Below, one piece after another: positions 36,004 to 44,178 of a DNA stretch of 64,000 bases. Made by a program: the position numbers and the translations under genes. The notes beneath the pieces were generated by a model. It did not search any database and was not told the DNA's origin. It saw nothing but the letters and a program-made list of their open reading frames with translations. Origin of the DNA: Paraburkholderia acidipaludis NBRC 101816 (GTDB taxonomy: Bacteria; Pseudomonadota; Gammaproteobacteria; Burkholderiales; Burkholderiaceae); NCBI RefSeq assembly GCF_000684975.1, contig NZ_BAXZ01000011.1:1-64000 (forward strand). Direction: 5' to 3'. Positions within the stretch are counted from its first letter, which is position 1. The number at the start of each line of letters is the position of its first letter.

Positions 36004-37029
36004 TCAGCCCTGCTGCTCCTGATCGCCCCAATCGAGCACGATCTTGCCGATATGTTCGCTGCTTTCCATGAGCGCATGGGCCTCGGCCGCCTGCGCCGCG
36101 GGAAACACGCGGAACACGACCGGCTTGATATGGCCCTCCTCGATCAGCGGCCACACGCGCTCCTTCAGGTCGCGCGCAATCCGCGCCTTGAAATCGACGG
36201 GCCGGGCGCGCAGCGTCGACCCCGTAATCGTCAGTCGCCGACGCATGATCTCGGGCAGATTGATCTCGGCTTTCGCGCCGCCTAGCGTCGCGATCAGGAC
36301 AATGCGGCCACCGTCGGCCAGCGCGGTCAGCTCGCGCGGCATATAGCCGCCGCCCACCATGTCGAGGATCACGTCCACGCCGCGATCGTTCGTGAGTGCC
36401 TTCACCACGTCGACGAAATCTTCGCTGCGATAGTTGATCGCCCGTTCCGCGCCCAGTTGCTCGCAGGCGCGGCACTTGTCGTCGGAGCCCGCCGTGACGA
36501 AGACGCGATAACCGAGCGCATGCGCCATCTGGATCGCCGCCACGCCGATGCCGCTCGAACCGCCCTGCACGAGCAGCGTCTCGTTCGCGCCACCCTCGCC
36601 CGCGCCAAGCTGGCCGCGCTGGAACACGTTCGTCCAGACCGTGAAGAAGGTTTCCGGCAGCGATGCGGCCTCGATGTCCGAGAGCCCCTTCGGCACCGGC
36701 AGGCACTGGCCGAGCGGCGCCACGGCGTATTCGGCGTAGCCGCCGCCCGCGATCAGCGCGCATACGCGGTCGCCACTCTTCAGGCCGAACGGATTGTTCT
36801 TCTCGTCGATCGTCCCGCCGACGATTTCACCCGCCACCTCCAGCCCCGGCAGGTCGGAGACACCCGGCGGAGGCGCATAGGAACCCTTGCGCTGGAACAC
36901 GTCGGGCCGGTTCACGCCCGCCGCCGCGACCTTGATCAGCACTTCGCCCGGCTTCGGCTCGGGCATGGGACGCTCGGTCAGCTTGAGCACGTCCGGCGCA
37001 CCAAATTCGGTAATCTCGACAGCCTTCAT
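36004..37029 (-). CDS. NAD(P)H-quinone oxidoreductase, PIG3 family
   Basis: This 341-residue medium-chain dehydrogenase/reductase lacks zinc. The N-terminal GroES-like domain is followed by a Rossmann domain with QGGSSGIGVAAIQMA. The start MKAVEITEFGAPDVL is typical of the TP53I3/PIG3-like quinone oxidoreductases. It probably reduces quinones with NADPH. It lies between the pnp terminator and the tpiA promoter, apparently as a single unit. Confidence 0.88.
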   Translation of the reverse strand: MKAVEITEFGAPDVLKLTERPMPEPKPGEVLIKVAAAGVNRPDVFQRKGSYAPPPGVSDLPGLEVAGEIVGGTIDEKNNPFGLKSGDRVCALIAGGGYAEYAVAPLGQCLPVPKGLSDIEAASLPETFFTVWTNVFQRGQLGAGEGGANETLLVQGGSSGIGVAAIQMAHALGYRVFVTAGSDDKCRACEQLGAERAINYRSEDFVDVVKALTNDRGVDVILDMVGGGYMPRELTALADGGRIVLIATLGGAKAEINLPEIMRRRLTITGSTLRARPVDFKARIARDLKERVWPLIEEGHIKPVVFRVFPAAQAAEAHALMESSEHIGKIVLDWGDQEQQG

Positions 37030-37113
37030 CTCGCGTCCCCCTGAGTCTGGATGGCATTGCGCACGCGGCGCCCGCTCCATGCATGAGCAATGCCATACAG
37101 ACATTCCATCATG

Positions 37114-37149
37114 AAAAACGGCCGGCGCGCCAAAGCGCTGCCGGCCGTT
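37114..37149 (-). terminator. Terminator after pnp
   Basis: On the minus strand a perfect 10-bp stem (37117-37126 with 37140-37149) is followed by a T run. It lies 14 bases after the pnp stop codon. Confidence 0.88.
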
Positions 37150-37162
37150 ACAGGCTACCGCA

Positions 37163-39325
37163 TTATTGCTGCGGCTCGCCTTGCGGTGCACTGCCGCCGT
37201 TGCCGCCATTGGCGGCTGCCTCGTTCAGCAGCGCCTTGGCCGACAGGCGCACGCGGCCCTTCTCGTCCGTCTGGATGACCTTGACCTTCACGATCTGGCC
37301 TTCCTTCAGATAGTCGTTGATGTCCTTGATGCGCTCGTTGGCGATCTCGGAGATGTGCAGGAGACCATCCTTGCCCGGCAGCAGGTTCACGATCGCGCCG
37401 AAGTCCAGCAGCTTGAGGACCGGACCTTCGTAGATCTGACCCACCTCGACTTCGGCCGTGATGTTTTCGATGCGCTTCTTCGCTTCGGCCATGCCTTCGC
37501 TCGACGTGCTCGCGATGGTCACGACGCCGTCGTCGGAGATGTCGATCGTCGTGCCGGTTTCTTCCGTCAGCGCGCGGATCACCGAACCGCCCTTGCCGAT
37601 CACGTCGCGGATCTTTTCCGGGTTGATCTTGACGGTGATCATGCGCGGCGCGTAAGCCGACAATTCCGTGTTCACGCCCGAAACGGCCGAGGTCATCTTG
37701 CCGAGGATGTGCATGCGGCCTTCCTTCGCCTGTGCGAGCGCGACCTGCATGATTTCCTTGGTGATGCCCTGGATCTTGATGTCCATCTGCAGCGCGGTCA
37801 CGCCGGCTTCCGTACCCGCCACCTTGAAGTCCATGTCGCCGAGGTGATCTTCGTCGCCAAGGATGTCGGTCAGCACGGCAAACTTGTTGCCTTCGAGGAT
37901 CAGGCCCATCGCAATGCCCGCGACGTGCGCCTTCATCGGCACGCCGGCGTCCATCAGCGCGAGGCAGCCGCCGCACACCGAAGCCATCGACGACGAACCG
38001 TTCGACTCGGTGATTTCCGAGACCACACGGATCGAGTAGCCGAACTCTTCGGCGCTCGGCAGGCACGCGACGAGCGCGCGCTTCGCGAGACGGCCGTGGC
38101 CGATTTCACGGCGCTTCGGCGAACCCACGCGGCCCGTTTCGCCGGTCGCGAACGGGGGCATGTTGTAGTGGAGCATGAAGCGGTCGCGGTACTCGCCTTC
38201 GAGCGCGTCGATGATCTGCTCGTCGCCCTTGGTGCCGAGCGTCGCCACGACCAGCGCCTGCGTCTCGCCGCGCGTGAAGAGGGCCGAGCCGTGCGTGCGC
38301 GGCAGGACGCCCGTGCGGATCTCGATCGGGCGCACGGTGCGCGTGTCGCGGCCGTCGATGCGCGGCTCGCCGTTCAGGATCTGCGAACGGACGATCTTCG
38401 CTTCGAGGTCGAACAGGATGTTGCCGACCGTGGCCTTGTCGGCCGCGGTCGTGCCGGCTGCCGCCGCTTCTTCTTCGAGCTTCTTCGAGGTTGCCGAATA
38501 GACTTCCTTCAGCTTGGTCGAACGCTGCTGCTTGTCGCGCAGTTGATACGCGGCCAGCAGTTCGTTGTAGGCGATGTCGGTGACGCGCGCGATCAGCGCC
38601 TCGTCCTTCGGTGCCGGCTGCCAGTCCCACTCGGCCTTGCCGCCGTCACGCACGAGTTCGTGGATGGCGTCGATGGCCGTTTGCATCTGCTCGTGGCCGA
38701 ACACCACGGCGCCGAGCATCACGTCTTCCGGCAACTGGTCCGCTTCCGATTCCACCATCAGCACGGCGCGCTCGGTGCCGGCCACGACGAGGTCGAGGCG
38801 CGATTCCTTGATCTGGGCGCGCGTCGGGTTCAACACGTACTCGTTGTTGATGTAGGCGACGCGAGCGGCGCCCACCGGGCCGTTGAACGGCAGGCCCGAA
38901 ATCGCCAGCGCGGCCGACGCGCCGATCAGCGCGGGAATGTCAGCCGGGATTTCCGGGTTGATCGACAGGACGTGGATCACGACCTGGACTTCGTTGTAAT
39001 AGCCTTCCGGGAACAGCGGACGCAGCGGGCGGTCGATCAGGCGCGAGATCAGCGTTTCGCCTTCCGACGGACGGCCTTCGCGGCGGAAGAAACCGCCCGG
39101 GATCTTGCCGGCCGAGTAGGTCTTTTCGATGTAATCGACGGTCAGCGGGAAGAAGTCCTGACCCGGCTTGGCGGTCTTCGCGCCGACGACGGTCGCGAGC
39201 ACGACGGTGTCTTCGACGTCGACGATGACGGCACCGCTTGCCTGACGGGCGATTTCACCCGTCTCGAGGCGCACATTGTGCTGGCCCCATTTGAATTCTT
39301 TCACGACTTTATTGAACATGGTCAT
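37163..39325 (-). CDS. pnp: Polyribonucleotide nucleotidyltransferase (PNPase)
   Basis: This 720-residue 3'-to-5' exoribonuclease degrades RNA phosphorolytically. It has two RNase PH domains (about 10-225 and 310-545), a KH domain with IGKGGSVIR (about 555-615) and an S1 domain (about 622-690). The start at 39325 is favoured because AGGAG lies 10 bases upstream; a second ATG two codons later is possible. It is followed by a terminator and preceded by a structured leader, which fits autoregulation as known in E. coli. Confidence 0.97.
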   Translation of the reverse strand: MTMFNKVVKEFKWGQHNVRLETGEIARQASGAVIVDVEDTVVLATVVGAKTAKPGQDFFPLTVDYIEKTYSAGKIPGGFFRREGRPSEGETLISRLIDRPLRPLFPEGYYNEVQVVIHVLSINPEIPADIPALIGASAALAISGLPFNGPVGAARVAYINNEYVLNPTRAQIKESRLDLVVAGTERAVLMVESEADQLPEDVMLGAVVFGHEQMQTAIDAIHELVRDGGKAEWDWQPAPKDEALIARVTDIAYNELLAAYQLRDKQQRSTKLKEVYSATSKKLEEEAAAAGTTAADKATVGNILFDLEAKIVRSQILNGEPRIDGRDTRTVRPIEIRTGVLPRTHGSALFTRGETQALVVATLGTKGDEQIIDALEGEYRDRFMLHYNMPPFATGETGRVGSPKRREIGHGRLAKRALVACLPSAEEFGYSIRVVSEITESNGSSSMASVCGGCLALMDAGVPMKAHVAGIAMGLILEGNKFAVLTDILGDEDHLGDMDFKVAGTEAGVTALQMDIKIQGITKEIMQVALAQAKEGRMHILGKMTSAVSGVNTELSAYAPRMITVKINPEKIRDVIGKGGSVIRALTEETGTTIDISDDGVVTIASTSSEGMAEAKKRIENITAEVEVGQIYEGPVLKLLDFGAIVNLLPGKDGLLHISEIANERIKDINDYLKEGQIVKVKVIQTDEKGRVRLSAKALLNEAAANGGNGGSAPQGEPQQ

Positions 39326-39427
39326 GGTCTAGTCACTCCTTACTCGTTGTTATGCTGCGTGGCCTGCCATGGGCAGACGACACGGCAATACACGGACCGG
39401 TGCCGCGCAGGAAGAGGAGTGTTATGC

Positions 39428-39481
39428 CATTCCAGCGAATCGCGGGTTAGGCGTGCGCCCGGCGCGTGACCCGCTGGAATG
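39428..39481 (-). promoter_or_regulatory. Long stem-loop in the pnp 5' leader
   Basis: Perfect 10-base inverted repeats (CATTCCAGCG at 39428-39437 and its complement at 39472-39481) enclose 34 G/C-rich bases that pair further (CGGGT/ACCCG). The hairpin lies about 100 bases before the pnp start. In E. coli, RNase III cuts a hairpin in the pnp leader and PNPase then represses itself. This may be the equivalent (inference). The 364-base gap between rpsO and pnp also holds the rpsO terminator; I could not fix a pnp promoter. Confidence 0.5.
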
Positions 39482-39628
39482 ACACAAAGCTCTGCCCCGT
39501 GGACCGGCCCTGCTGATGCTGCTGTTTTAGCGGTTTTTTAGCCGCTTATGCGACTCTGGTGCTGCCGATCCGGCCCATGCGCCACGCCTCGCGCGAGAGC
39601 GGTGCGGGGTGTCACGAAGCGGACCGTT

Positions 39629-39669
39629 CAAAAACAAAATGCCTGCATCAGTGGAACTGACACAGGCAT
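39629..39669 (-). terminator. Terminator after rpsO
   Basis: On the minus strand, ATGCCTG and CAGGCAT arms (outer ends 39669 and 39639), extended by TCAGT/ACTGA, are followed by TTTGTTTTT. It lies 21 bases after the rpsO stop and separates rpsO from pnp at least partly. Confidence 0.85.
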
Positions 39670-39689
39670 CTTTCTGGAAGACCTTCCGG

Positions 39690-39959
39690 TTACTTGCGCA
39701 GACCCAGCTTTTCGATCAGCGCGCGGTAACGATCGGCGTCCTTGCCCTTCAGGTAGTCGAGCAGCTTGCGGCGGCGGCTCACCATGCGCAGCAGGCCACG
39801 GCGGCTGTGGTGATCCTTCGCGTGCGACTTGAAGTGGCCAGTCAGTTCGTTGATACGCGACGTGAGGAGGGCCACCTGAACTTCGGGCGAACCCGTGTCA
39901 CCGGTGCCGCGCGCGAATTGCGCGACGATGTCGGACTTCTTGATATCTGCTACGGACAT
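39690..39959 (-). CDS. rpsO: 30S ribosomal protein S15
   Basis: This 89-residue protein binds 16S rRNA early in assembly of the 30S platform. Its length and the segments GDTGSPEVQVALLT and HSRRGLLRMVSRRRKLLDYL are those of S15. The start at 39959 gives the family N-terminus (MSVADIKKSDIV). pnp lies downstream in the classical rpsO-pnp order. Confidence 0.98.
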   Translation of the reverse strand: MSVADIKKSDIVAQFARGTGDTGSPEVQVALLTSRINELTGHFKSHAKDHHSRRGLLRMVSRRRKLLDYLKGKDADRYRALIEKLGLRK

Positions 39960-40017
39960 TTGCTTTTCCTTTAAAGCTAACGGGCGGTCACGGAAGAAAG
40001 GCCGTGCCGTGGATTTA

Positions 40018-40063
40018 CTTCGCCGCGGGCTGCATTCAGGGATCACATCTTTTTGCGGCGAAG
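40018..40063 (-). promoter_or_regulatory. Stem-loop at the 5' end of the rpsO leader
   Basis: Perfect 9-base inverted repeats (CTTCGCCGC/GCGGCGAAG, 40018-40026 and 40055-40063) lie at the predicted transcription start of rpsO. A smaller hairpin (CACGG/CCGTG, 39989-40006) lies nearer the start codon. S15 represses its own translation through leader structures that differ between bacterial groups. This is a candidate for such a site (inference). Confidence 0.45.
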
Positions 40064-40068
40064 CGCGC

Positions 40069-40097
40069 ATTGTAGCACAGGCCGGATTCGCCGCGAA
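40069..40097 (-). promoter_or_regulatory. Candidate rpsO promoter
   Basis: On the minus strand an extended -10 (TGC then TACAAT, 40069-40074) is 17 bases from a weak -35 TTCGCG (40092-40097). The predicted start near 40062 gives a leader of about 100 bases. Confidence 0.55.
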
Positions 40098-40111
40098 CCC
40101 AGGCGCCCTGC

Positions 40112-41482
40112 TCAGGGCCGATCCATGTGGCACGTCGTCGGCGGCACGGTCTGCTGCGGCGCCAATTCCCGCACCGTGCGGAAGCCGTAGCCCGAACCTT
40201 CGTTGTCGTAGCGCACGCCCGGCGTGCCCGCCTTGTCCATTTGCATCACATAAAGGGGTTGGATCACCTGATGGTCGTCGGCCCGCATCCACATCGGATG
40301 GAAGCCGCTTTCGTCGCCCATGAAACGCAGCCCTTCCAGCACCTTCGCCACCGTGGTCGGGTCGGCCGTGCCGGCCTGGGTCATAGCCTGCGCCAGCATC
40401 TCGACCAGCATCTCCACGCGCAGCAACGGGTAATCGTCCCGCGGCGCCGGGTAGCGCGCGCGGAATGCGGCATACCAGGCGTCGGAGGCGCTGCCGCCGG
40501 CATTCGGATGCCAGTCCGCCACCGCGATCACGCGCTTCACGCCCGCGTCGCCCAGCGCTGCCGGCGCGCCGAGGCTGTTGCCGTAGAACGTGTAGAACTT
40601 CGCGTCGAGCCCCTGTTCGCGCGCGGCTTTCACCAGCAGCGTGAGGTCGTCGCCCCAGTTGCCCGTGACGACGGCGTCGGCGCCGGAGGCGCGGATCTTC
40701 GCAATGTAAGGCGTGAAGTCCTTGACGCGGCCGATCGGGTGGAATTCGTCGCCCACGATCGCGATGTCCGGCCGCCGCCGGGTGAGCGCCGTGCGCGCGA
40801 GCGTGCTCACATCGTGACCAAAGCTGTAATCCTGGTTCAGCAGATAGACCCTCCTGATGGAGCGATCGGCGGCGATCACATCCGCGAGCGCATCCATGCG
40901 CATGCCGGCGTGAGCGTCGAAGCGGAAATGCCAGAAGCTGCAGTTCGCGTTCGTGAGCGCGGGGTCGTCGGCGGAATAGTTGAGGAAGACCTGGCGGTTA
41001 TCCGGCTCGCGCGCGTTCTGGCGCTCGACGGCTGTCACGAGCGCCGCCGCCACCGCCGAGCTGTTGCCCTGAAGGACGAAGCCGATGTGCCGGTCGGCGG
41101 CGGCGTGCAACTGGATCAGCGCCGTCGCCGCGCTGCCCTTGCTGTCGAGCACGACCAGCTCGAGCGGATGCCGGCCGTCGCGCAGCGTCACGCCGCCGCG
41201 CGCGTTCACGCGCTCCACGCCGAAGCGAAGACTGCGCTCGACGGCGGCGCCGGCGTCGGCAAACGGTCCCGACATGCCCTCGATCAACGCGAGCTGGATC
41301 GGCGCGCCTGGCGGATCCTGCGCCTCGGCCGCCTGAGCGGACGACGCGCCCGCCGATGCGGCGACAAGTGCGACCCCAGGCGCAGCCCCAAGCGCGACCC
41401 CAAGCGCAGTCCCGAACGTCATCGCAAGCGCGATCACCTGTGCCCGCAGCCCCGTCGCCGCTCGACCGATTCGTGCCTTCAT
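40112..41482 (-). CDS. Periplasmic substrate-binding protein, Leu/Ile/Val-type (orphan)
   Basis: This 456-residue type I periplasmic binding protein is of the branched-chain amino-acid / amide receptor family. It starts with a signal peptide of about 50 residues ending near SSAQAAEA; mature-domain segments include IQLALIEGMSGPFADAG and GVRYDNEGSGYGFRT. GGAGG lies 8 bases before the ATG at 41482. No permease or ATPase genes are near, so it may feed a distant ABC transporter or act in sensing. The signal peptide contains a 24-base tandem duplication (41365-41412). Confidence 0.82.
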   Translation of the reverse strand: MKARIGRAATGLRAQVIALAMTFGTALGVALGAAPGVALVAASAGASSAQAAEAQDPPGAPIQLALIEGMSGPFADAGAAVERSLRFGVERVNARGGVTLRDGRHPLELVVLDSKGSAATALIQLHAAADRHIGFVLQGNSSAVAAALVTAVERQNAREPDNRQVFLNYSADDPALTNANCSFWHFRFDAHAGMRMDALADVIAADRSIRRVYLLNQDYSFGHDVSTLARTALTRRRPDIAIVGDEFHPIGRVKDFTPYIAKIRASGADAVVTGNWGDDLTLLVKAAREQGLDAKFYTFYGNSLGAPAALGDAGVKRVIAVADWHPNAGGSASDAWYAAFRARYPAPRDDYPLLRVEMLVEMLAQAMTQAGTADPTTVAKVLEGLRFMGDESGFHPMWMRADDHQVIQPLYVMQMDKAGTPGVRYDNEGSGYGFRTVRELAPQQTVPPTTCHMDRP

Positions 41483-41659
41483 CCCCTCTTCCTCCAATGT
41501 CGCGCCCGCCCCCATGCGGCCCAATGCGATACCCGGCGCGGACGAAGCGCGGATCATAGGATGCGGGGTGTCAATGCCGCAAGCCCAGGCGCCATTGCGT
41601 GTCAAAATAGGGCATTGATAACAATGGCGTTCTTCGGAACATAGCCTTTGGGAGATTCC

Positions 41660-42169
41660 ATGCTCAACCGCTTTACCCGCGCGCTGGCAGCCGGCCTCGG
41701 AGCGCTCGCGCTCGCCGGATGCGTGCAGCCTTGGCAGCGATTCCATACGGGCGACGACGCGCAGGCCGTGATCGCCCGCTTTGGGCCGCCGAGCGAAATC
41801 TATGACCTGCCGAACGGCGGCAAGCGCCTGATGTGGCCAACCCAGCCGATGGGCGAGACGACCGTCGCCGCCGACATCGACGCGGGCGGCAAGGTCGTGA
41901 ACGTGCGCCAGGTGCTGCAAAACAGCGAGTTCTATCGCGCCGAGATCGGCAAGTGGACGCGCGCCGACGTGCTCGTGAACTTCGGCCGCCCCGAAGACAC
42001 GTCCTACTACCCGTTGATGAAGCGGCAGACGTGGACGTACCGGTATCTGGACGACGACATCTGGTACATGCTCTACAGCTTCTACTTCGACGACGACGGC
42101 GTTCTTCGGCTCATGCAGAAGACGCCCGATCCGCTGCACGACCCGGACGAGCGCCGCGGTTTCTTCTAA
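41660..42169 (+). CDS. Small outer-membrane lipoprotein, BamE/SmpA-like fold
   Basis: This 169-residue protein has a lipoprotein signal peptide ending in the lipobox LALAGC (cysteine about residue 21). The mature part has two similar segments, AQAVIARFGPPSEIYDLPNGGKRLMW and ADVLVNFGRPEDTSYYPLMKRQTWTY. Both look like SmpA/BamE-type repeats, which often bind outer-membrane or cell-wall components. GGGAG precedes the ATG. It is a single gene followed by a strong hairpin. Function unknown. Confidence 0.75.
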   Translation: MLNRFTRALAAGLGALALAGCVQPWQRFHTGDDAQAVIARFGPPSEIYDLPNGGKRLMWPTQPMGETTVAADIDAGGKVVNVRQVLQNSEFYRAEIGKWTRADVLVNFGRPEDTSYYPLMKRQTWTYRYLDDDIWYMLYSFYFDDDGVLRLMQKTPDPLHDPDERRGFF

Positions 42170-42193
42170 TCCGCGGCGATATCTCGCCCAAAA

Positions 42194-42229
42194 GCAAACC
42201 CCCCGCGCACTCATGCGCGGGGGGTTTGC
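42194..42229. terminator. Hairpin between convergent lipoprotein gene and leuA
   Basis: A perfect 15-bp stem (42194-42208 with 42215-42229) with a six-base loop stands between convergent genes. Flanking T or A runs are short (CTT on the right, AAA on the left). The position and stability suggest bidirectional termination. Confidence 0.75.
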
Positions 42230-42271
42230 CTTGCGCCCCGAGGCGGCAGACGCAACGGGCCGCGCCGCCGC

Positions 42272-43816
42272 TTACGAACGCTGCGGATTGAGCTTGTCGC
42301 CCGAGTAGAGCTTGTTGAGCGCCGAGATATACGCCTTCGCCGAAGCGGCGACGATATCCGGATCGGTGCCCACACCGTTCACGATACGGCCGGCCTTCGA
42401 CAAACGCACGGTCACTTCGCCCTGAGCCTGGGTACCGGTCGTGATCGCATTCACCGAGTACAGAAGCAGTTCGGAGCCGCTGCCCACTTCGGTCTCGATG
42501 GCATTGAGCGTCGCGTCGACCGGGCCGTTACCGGCCGCCTCGCCCGTCACTTCCTTGCCGTCGGCCGAGAACACGACGCGAGCATGCGGACGCTCGCCGG
42601 TCTCCGAGTGCTGCGCGAGCGAGAGAAACTTGTAGTGCTCCTTCTCCTGCGCCTCGGCCGACTCTTCCGTGACGATCGCGATGATGTCTTCGTCGAAGAT
42701 CTCGGCTTTGCGGTCAGCCAGTTCCTTGAAGCGCGCGAAGGCGCTGTTCAGCTCGGCTTCGCTGTCGAGCTGAATGCCCAGTTCCTGCAGACGCTGCTTG
42801 AACGCGTTGCGGCCCGAGAGCTTGCCGAGCACGATCTTGTTCGCGCTCCAGCCCACGTCTTCCGCGCGCATGATCTCGTAGGTGTCGCGCGCCTTGAGCA
42901 CGCCGTCCTGGTGAATGCCCGAGGCATGCGCGAACGCGTTCGCGCCCACCACGGCCTTGTTCGGCTGCACGACGAAACCGGTGATCTGCGAAACGAGCTT
43001 CGAAGCCGGCACGATCTGCGTGGTGTCGAGGCCGAGGTCGAGGCCGAAGTAGTCCTTGCGGGTCTTCACGGCCATGACGATTTCTTCGAGCGAGGTATTG
43101 CCCGCGCGCTCGCCGAGACCGTTGATCGTGCACTCCACCTGGCGCGCGCCGCCAATCTGCACGCCGGCCAGCGAGTTCGCCACGGCCATGCCGAGGTCGT
43201 TATGGCAATGCACCGAGAACACGGCCTTGTCCGAGTTCGGAATGCGCTCACGCAGCGTCTTCACGAGGTTGCCGTACAGTTCGGGAATACCGTAGCCGAC
43301 CGTATCGGCGATATTGATCGTCGTGGCGCCTTCGTTGATGACGGCTTCGAGCACGCGGCACAGGAAGTCGAGATCCGAGCGGCTGCCGTCTTCCGGCGAA
43401 AATTCCACGTCGTTCGTGAACTTGCGCGCGAAGCGCACCGCCAGCTTGGCCTGCTCGAGCACCTGCTCGGGCGACATGCGCAGCTTCTTCTCCATGTGCA
43501 GCGCCGAAGTGGCGATGAACGTGTGGATGCGGAAGTGGTCGGCGGGCTTGAGCGCGTCGGCGGCGCGCTGGATGTCCTTGTCGTTGGCGCGGGCGAGCGA
43601 GCAGATCGTACTGTCCTTGATCATGCCGGCGATCGTGTGGATCGCGTCGAAGTCGCCGTTCGAGCTGGCCGCGAAGCCCGCCTCGATCACGTCGACCTTC
43701 ATGCGCTCGAGCTGCTTCGCGATGCGAATCTTCTCTTCCTTCGTCATCGACGCACCGGGCGACTGCTCGCCGTCACGCAACGTCGTATCGAAGATGATGA
43801 GCTTGTCTGCTGCCAT
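42272..43816 (-). CDS. leuA: 2-isopropylmalate synthase
   Basis: This 514-residue enzyme performs the first committed step of leucine synthesis (2-oxoisovalerate + acetyl-CoA). The TIM-barrel catalytic domain starts with FDTTLRDGEQSPGASM and has HCHNDLGMAVANSLAG as metal-binding segment. A C-terminal domain of about 120 residues provides leucine feedback inhibition. A leader region with its own promoter and a leucine-rich ORF precedes it, so expression probably responds to leucine supply separately from ilvIHC. Confidence 0.96.
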   Translation of the reverse strand: MAADKLIIFDTTLRDGEQSPGASMTKEEKIRIAKQLERMKVDVIEAGFAASSNGDFDAIHTIAGMIKDSTICSLARANDKDIQRAADALKPADHFRIHTFIATSALHMEKKLRMSPEQVLEQAKLAVRFARKFTNDVEFSPEDGSRSDLDFLCRVLEAVINEGATTINIADTVGYGIPELYGNLVKTLRERIPNSDKAVFSVHCHNDLGMAVANSLAGVQIGGARQVECTINGLGERAGNTSLEEIVMAVKTRKDYFGLDLGLDTTQIVPASKLVSQITGFVVQPNKAVVGANAFAHASGIHQDGVLKARDTYEIMRAEDVGWSANKIVLGKLSGRNAFKQRLQELGIQLDSEAELNSAFARFKELADRKAEIFDEDIIAIVTEESAEAQEKEHYKFLSLAQHSETGERPHARVVFSADGKEVTGEAAGNGPVDATLNAIETEVGSGSELLLYSVNAITTGTQAQGEVTVRLSKAGRIVNGVGTDPDIVAASAKAYISALNKLYSGDKLNPQRS

Positions 43817-43868
43817 TTCGGGTCTCCAGGGGACTTGTTCAGTGTCTAAAACGGATTTCGGGTGTTCG

Positions 43869-43882
43869 CGCCACCGATGGCG
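43869..43882 (-). other. Second hairpin in the leuA leader
   Basis: The sequence CGCCA-CCGA-TGGCG (plus-strand view) forms a 5-bp stem 40 bases after the leader-peptide stop. On the RNA its 3' arm continues as GGCGCG, which can instead pair with CGCGCC in the leader ORF hairpin (43933-43938). The two structures would exclude each other. No U run follows directly. Confidence 0.35.
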
Positions 43883-43921
43883 ACGCTGACAATGAACGAG
43901 GCTTACGGAGGGCGAGCGAGA

Positions 43922-44005
43922 TCAGCGCGGCAGGCGCGCTAGAGCTAGCGCGCTTAGGTGCGCACCGGCTTGAAGAGAGAGAAGGGGGAACGAGATCGTT
44001 GCCAT
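43922..44005 (-). CDS. Leucine-rich leader peptide upstream of leuA
   Basis: A 27-codon ORF on the minus strand starts with ATG at 44005 and ends at TGA 43922-43924, 105 bases before leuA. Seven of its 27 residues are leucine. They use CTT, CTC, CTT, CTA, CTA, CTA and CTG in order; CTA is rare in such GC-rich genomes, and three CTA codons in 18 bases are striking. The last two CTA codons lie in the arms of a perfect 9-bp hairpin (43934-43942 with 43945-43953). Stalling there for lack of Leu-tRNA would open this hairpin. The predicted transcription start coincides with the ATG, so translation would be leaderless. This is an inferred attenuation-type leader. Confidence 0.55.
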   Translation of the reverse strand: MATISFPLLSLQAGAHLSALALARLPR

Positions 44006-44012
44006 GCCGCCG

Positions 44013-44041
44013 ACTATAGCCGGATTCGGCCGATAGCGCAA
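44013..44041 (-). promoter_or_regulatory. Sigma-70-type promoter of leuA leader
   Basis: On the minus strand, TTGCGC (44036-44041) and TATAGT (44013-44018) are 17 bases apart. The predicted start is at about 44006, one base before the ATG of the leader peptide. The pair gives leuA a transcript independent of the ilv-psd-pssA genes. Confidence 0.6.
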
Positions 44042-44093
44042 TCGGATGAGGCCCGGGGGTGGGGCCAGCCGTAGCAACGAGCGCCGGAAGCGA

Positions 44094-44119
44094 CCGGGGC
44101 CGCAAAAAGCGGCCCCCGG
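44094..44119. other. G/C-rich hairpin between pssA and the leuA leader
   Basis: CCGGGGCCGC and its complement flank an A5 (plus strand) loop. The stem is strong but no T run follows on the minus strand. It may slow read-through from pssA or protect the 3' end. The 362 bases between pssA and leuA hold this hairpin, the leader promoter and the leader ORF. Confidence 0.35.
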
Positions 44120-44178
44120 ATCCTGAACGATGCGCCGGACGATGCCCGGTCGTGCCAATCGTGTGAACCGCGCCGGCG

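Noticed and set aside
43817..43921. Classical intrinsic attenuator terminator after the leuA leader peptide
   Set aside because: The hairpin at 43869-43882 is not followed by a U run; TTTT occurs only about 20 bases later, so I do not call a terminator.
44094..44119. Intrinsic terminator of pssA
   Set aside because: Strong stem but no T run on the minus strand; reported only as a hairpin.
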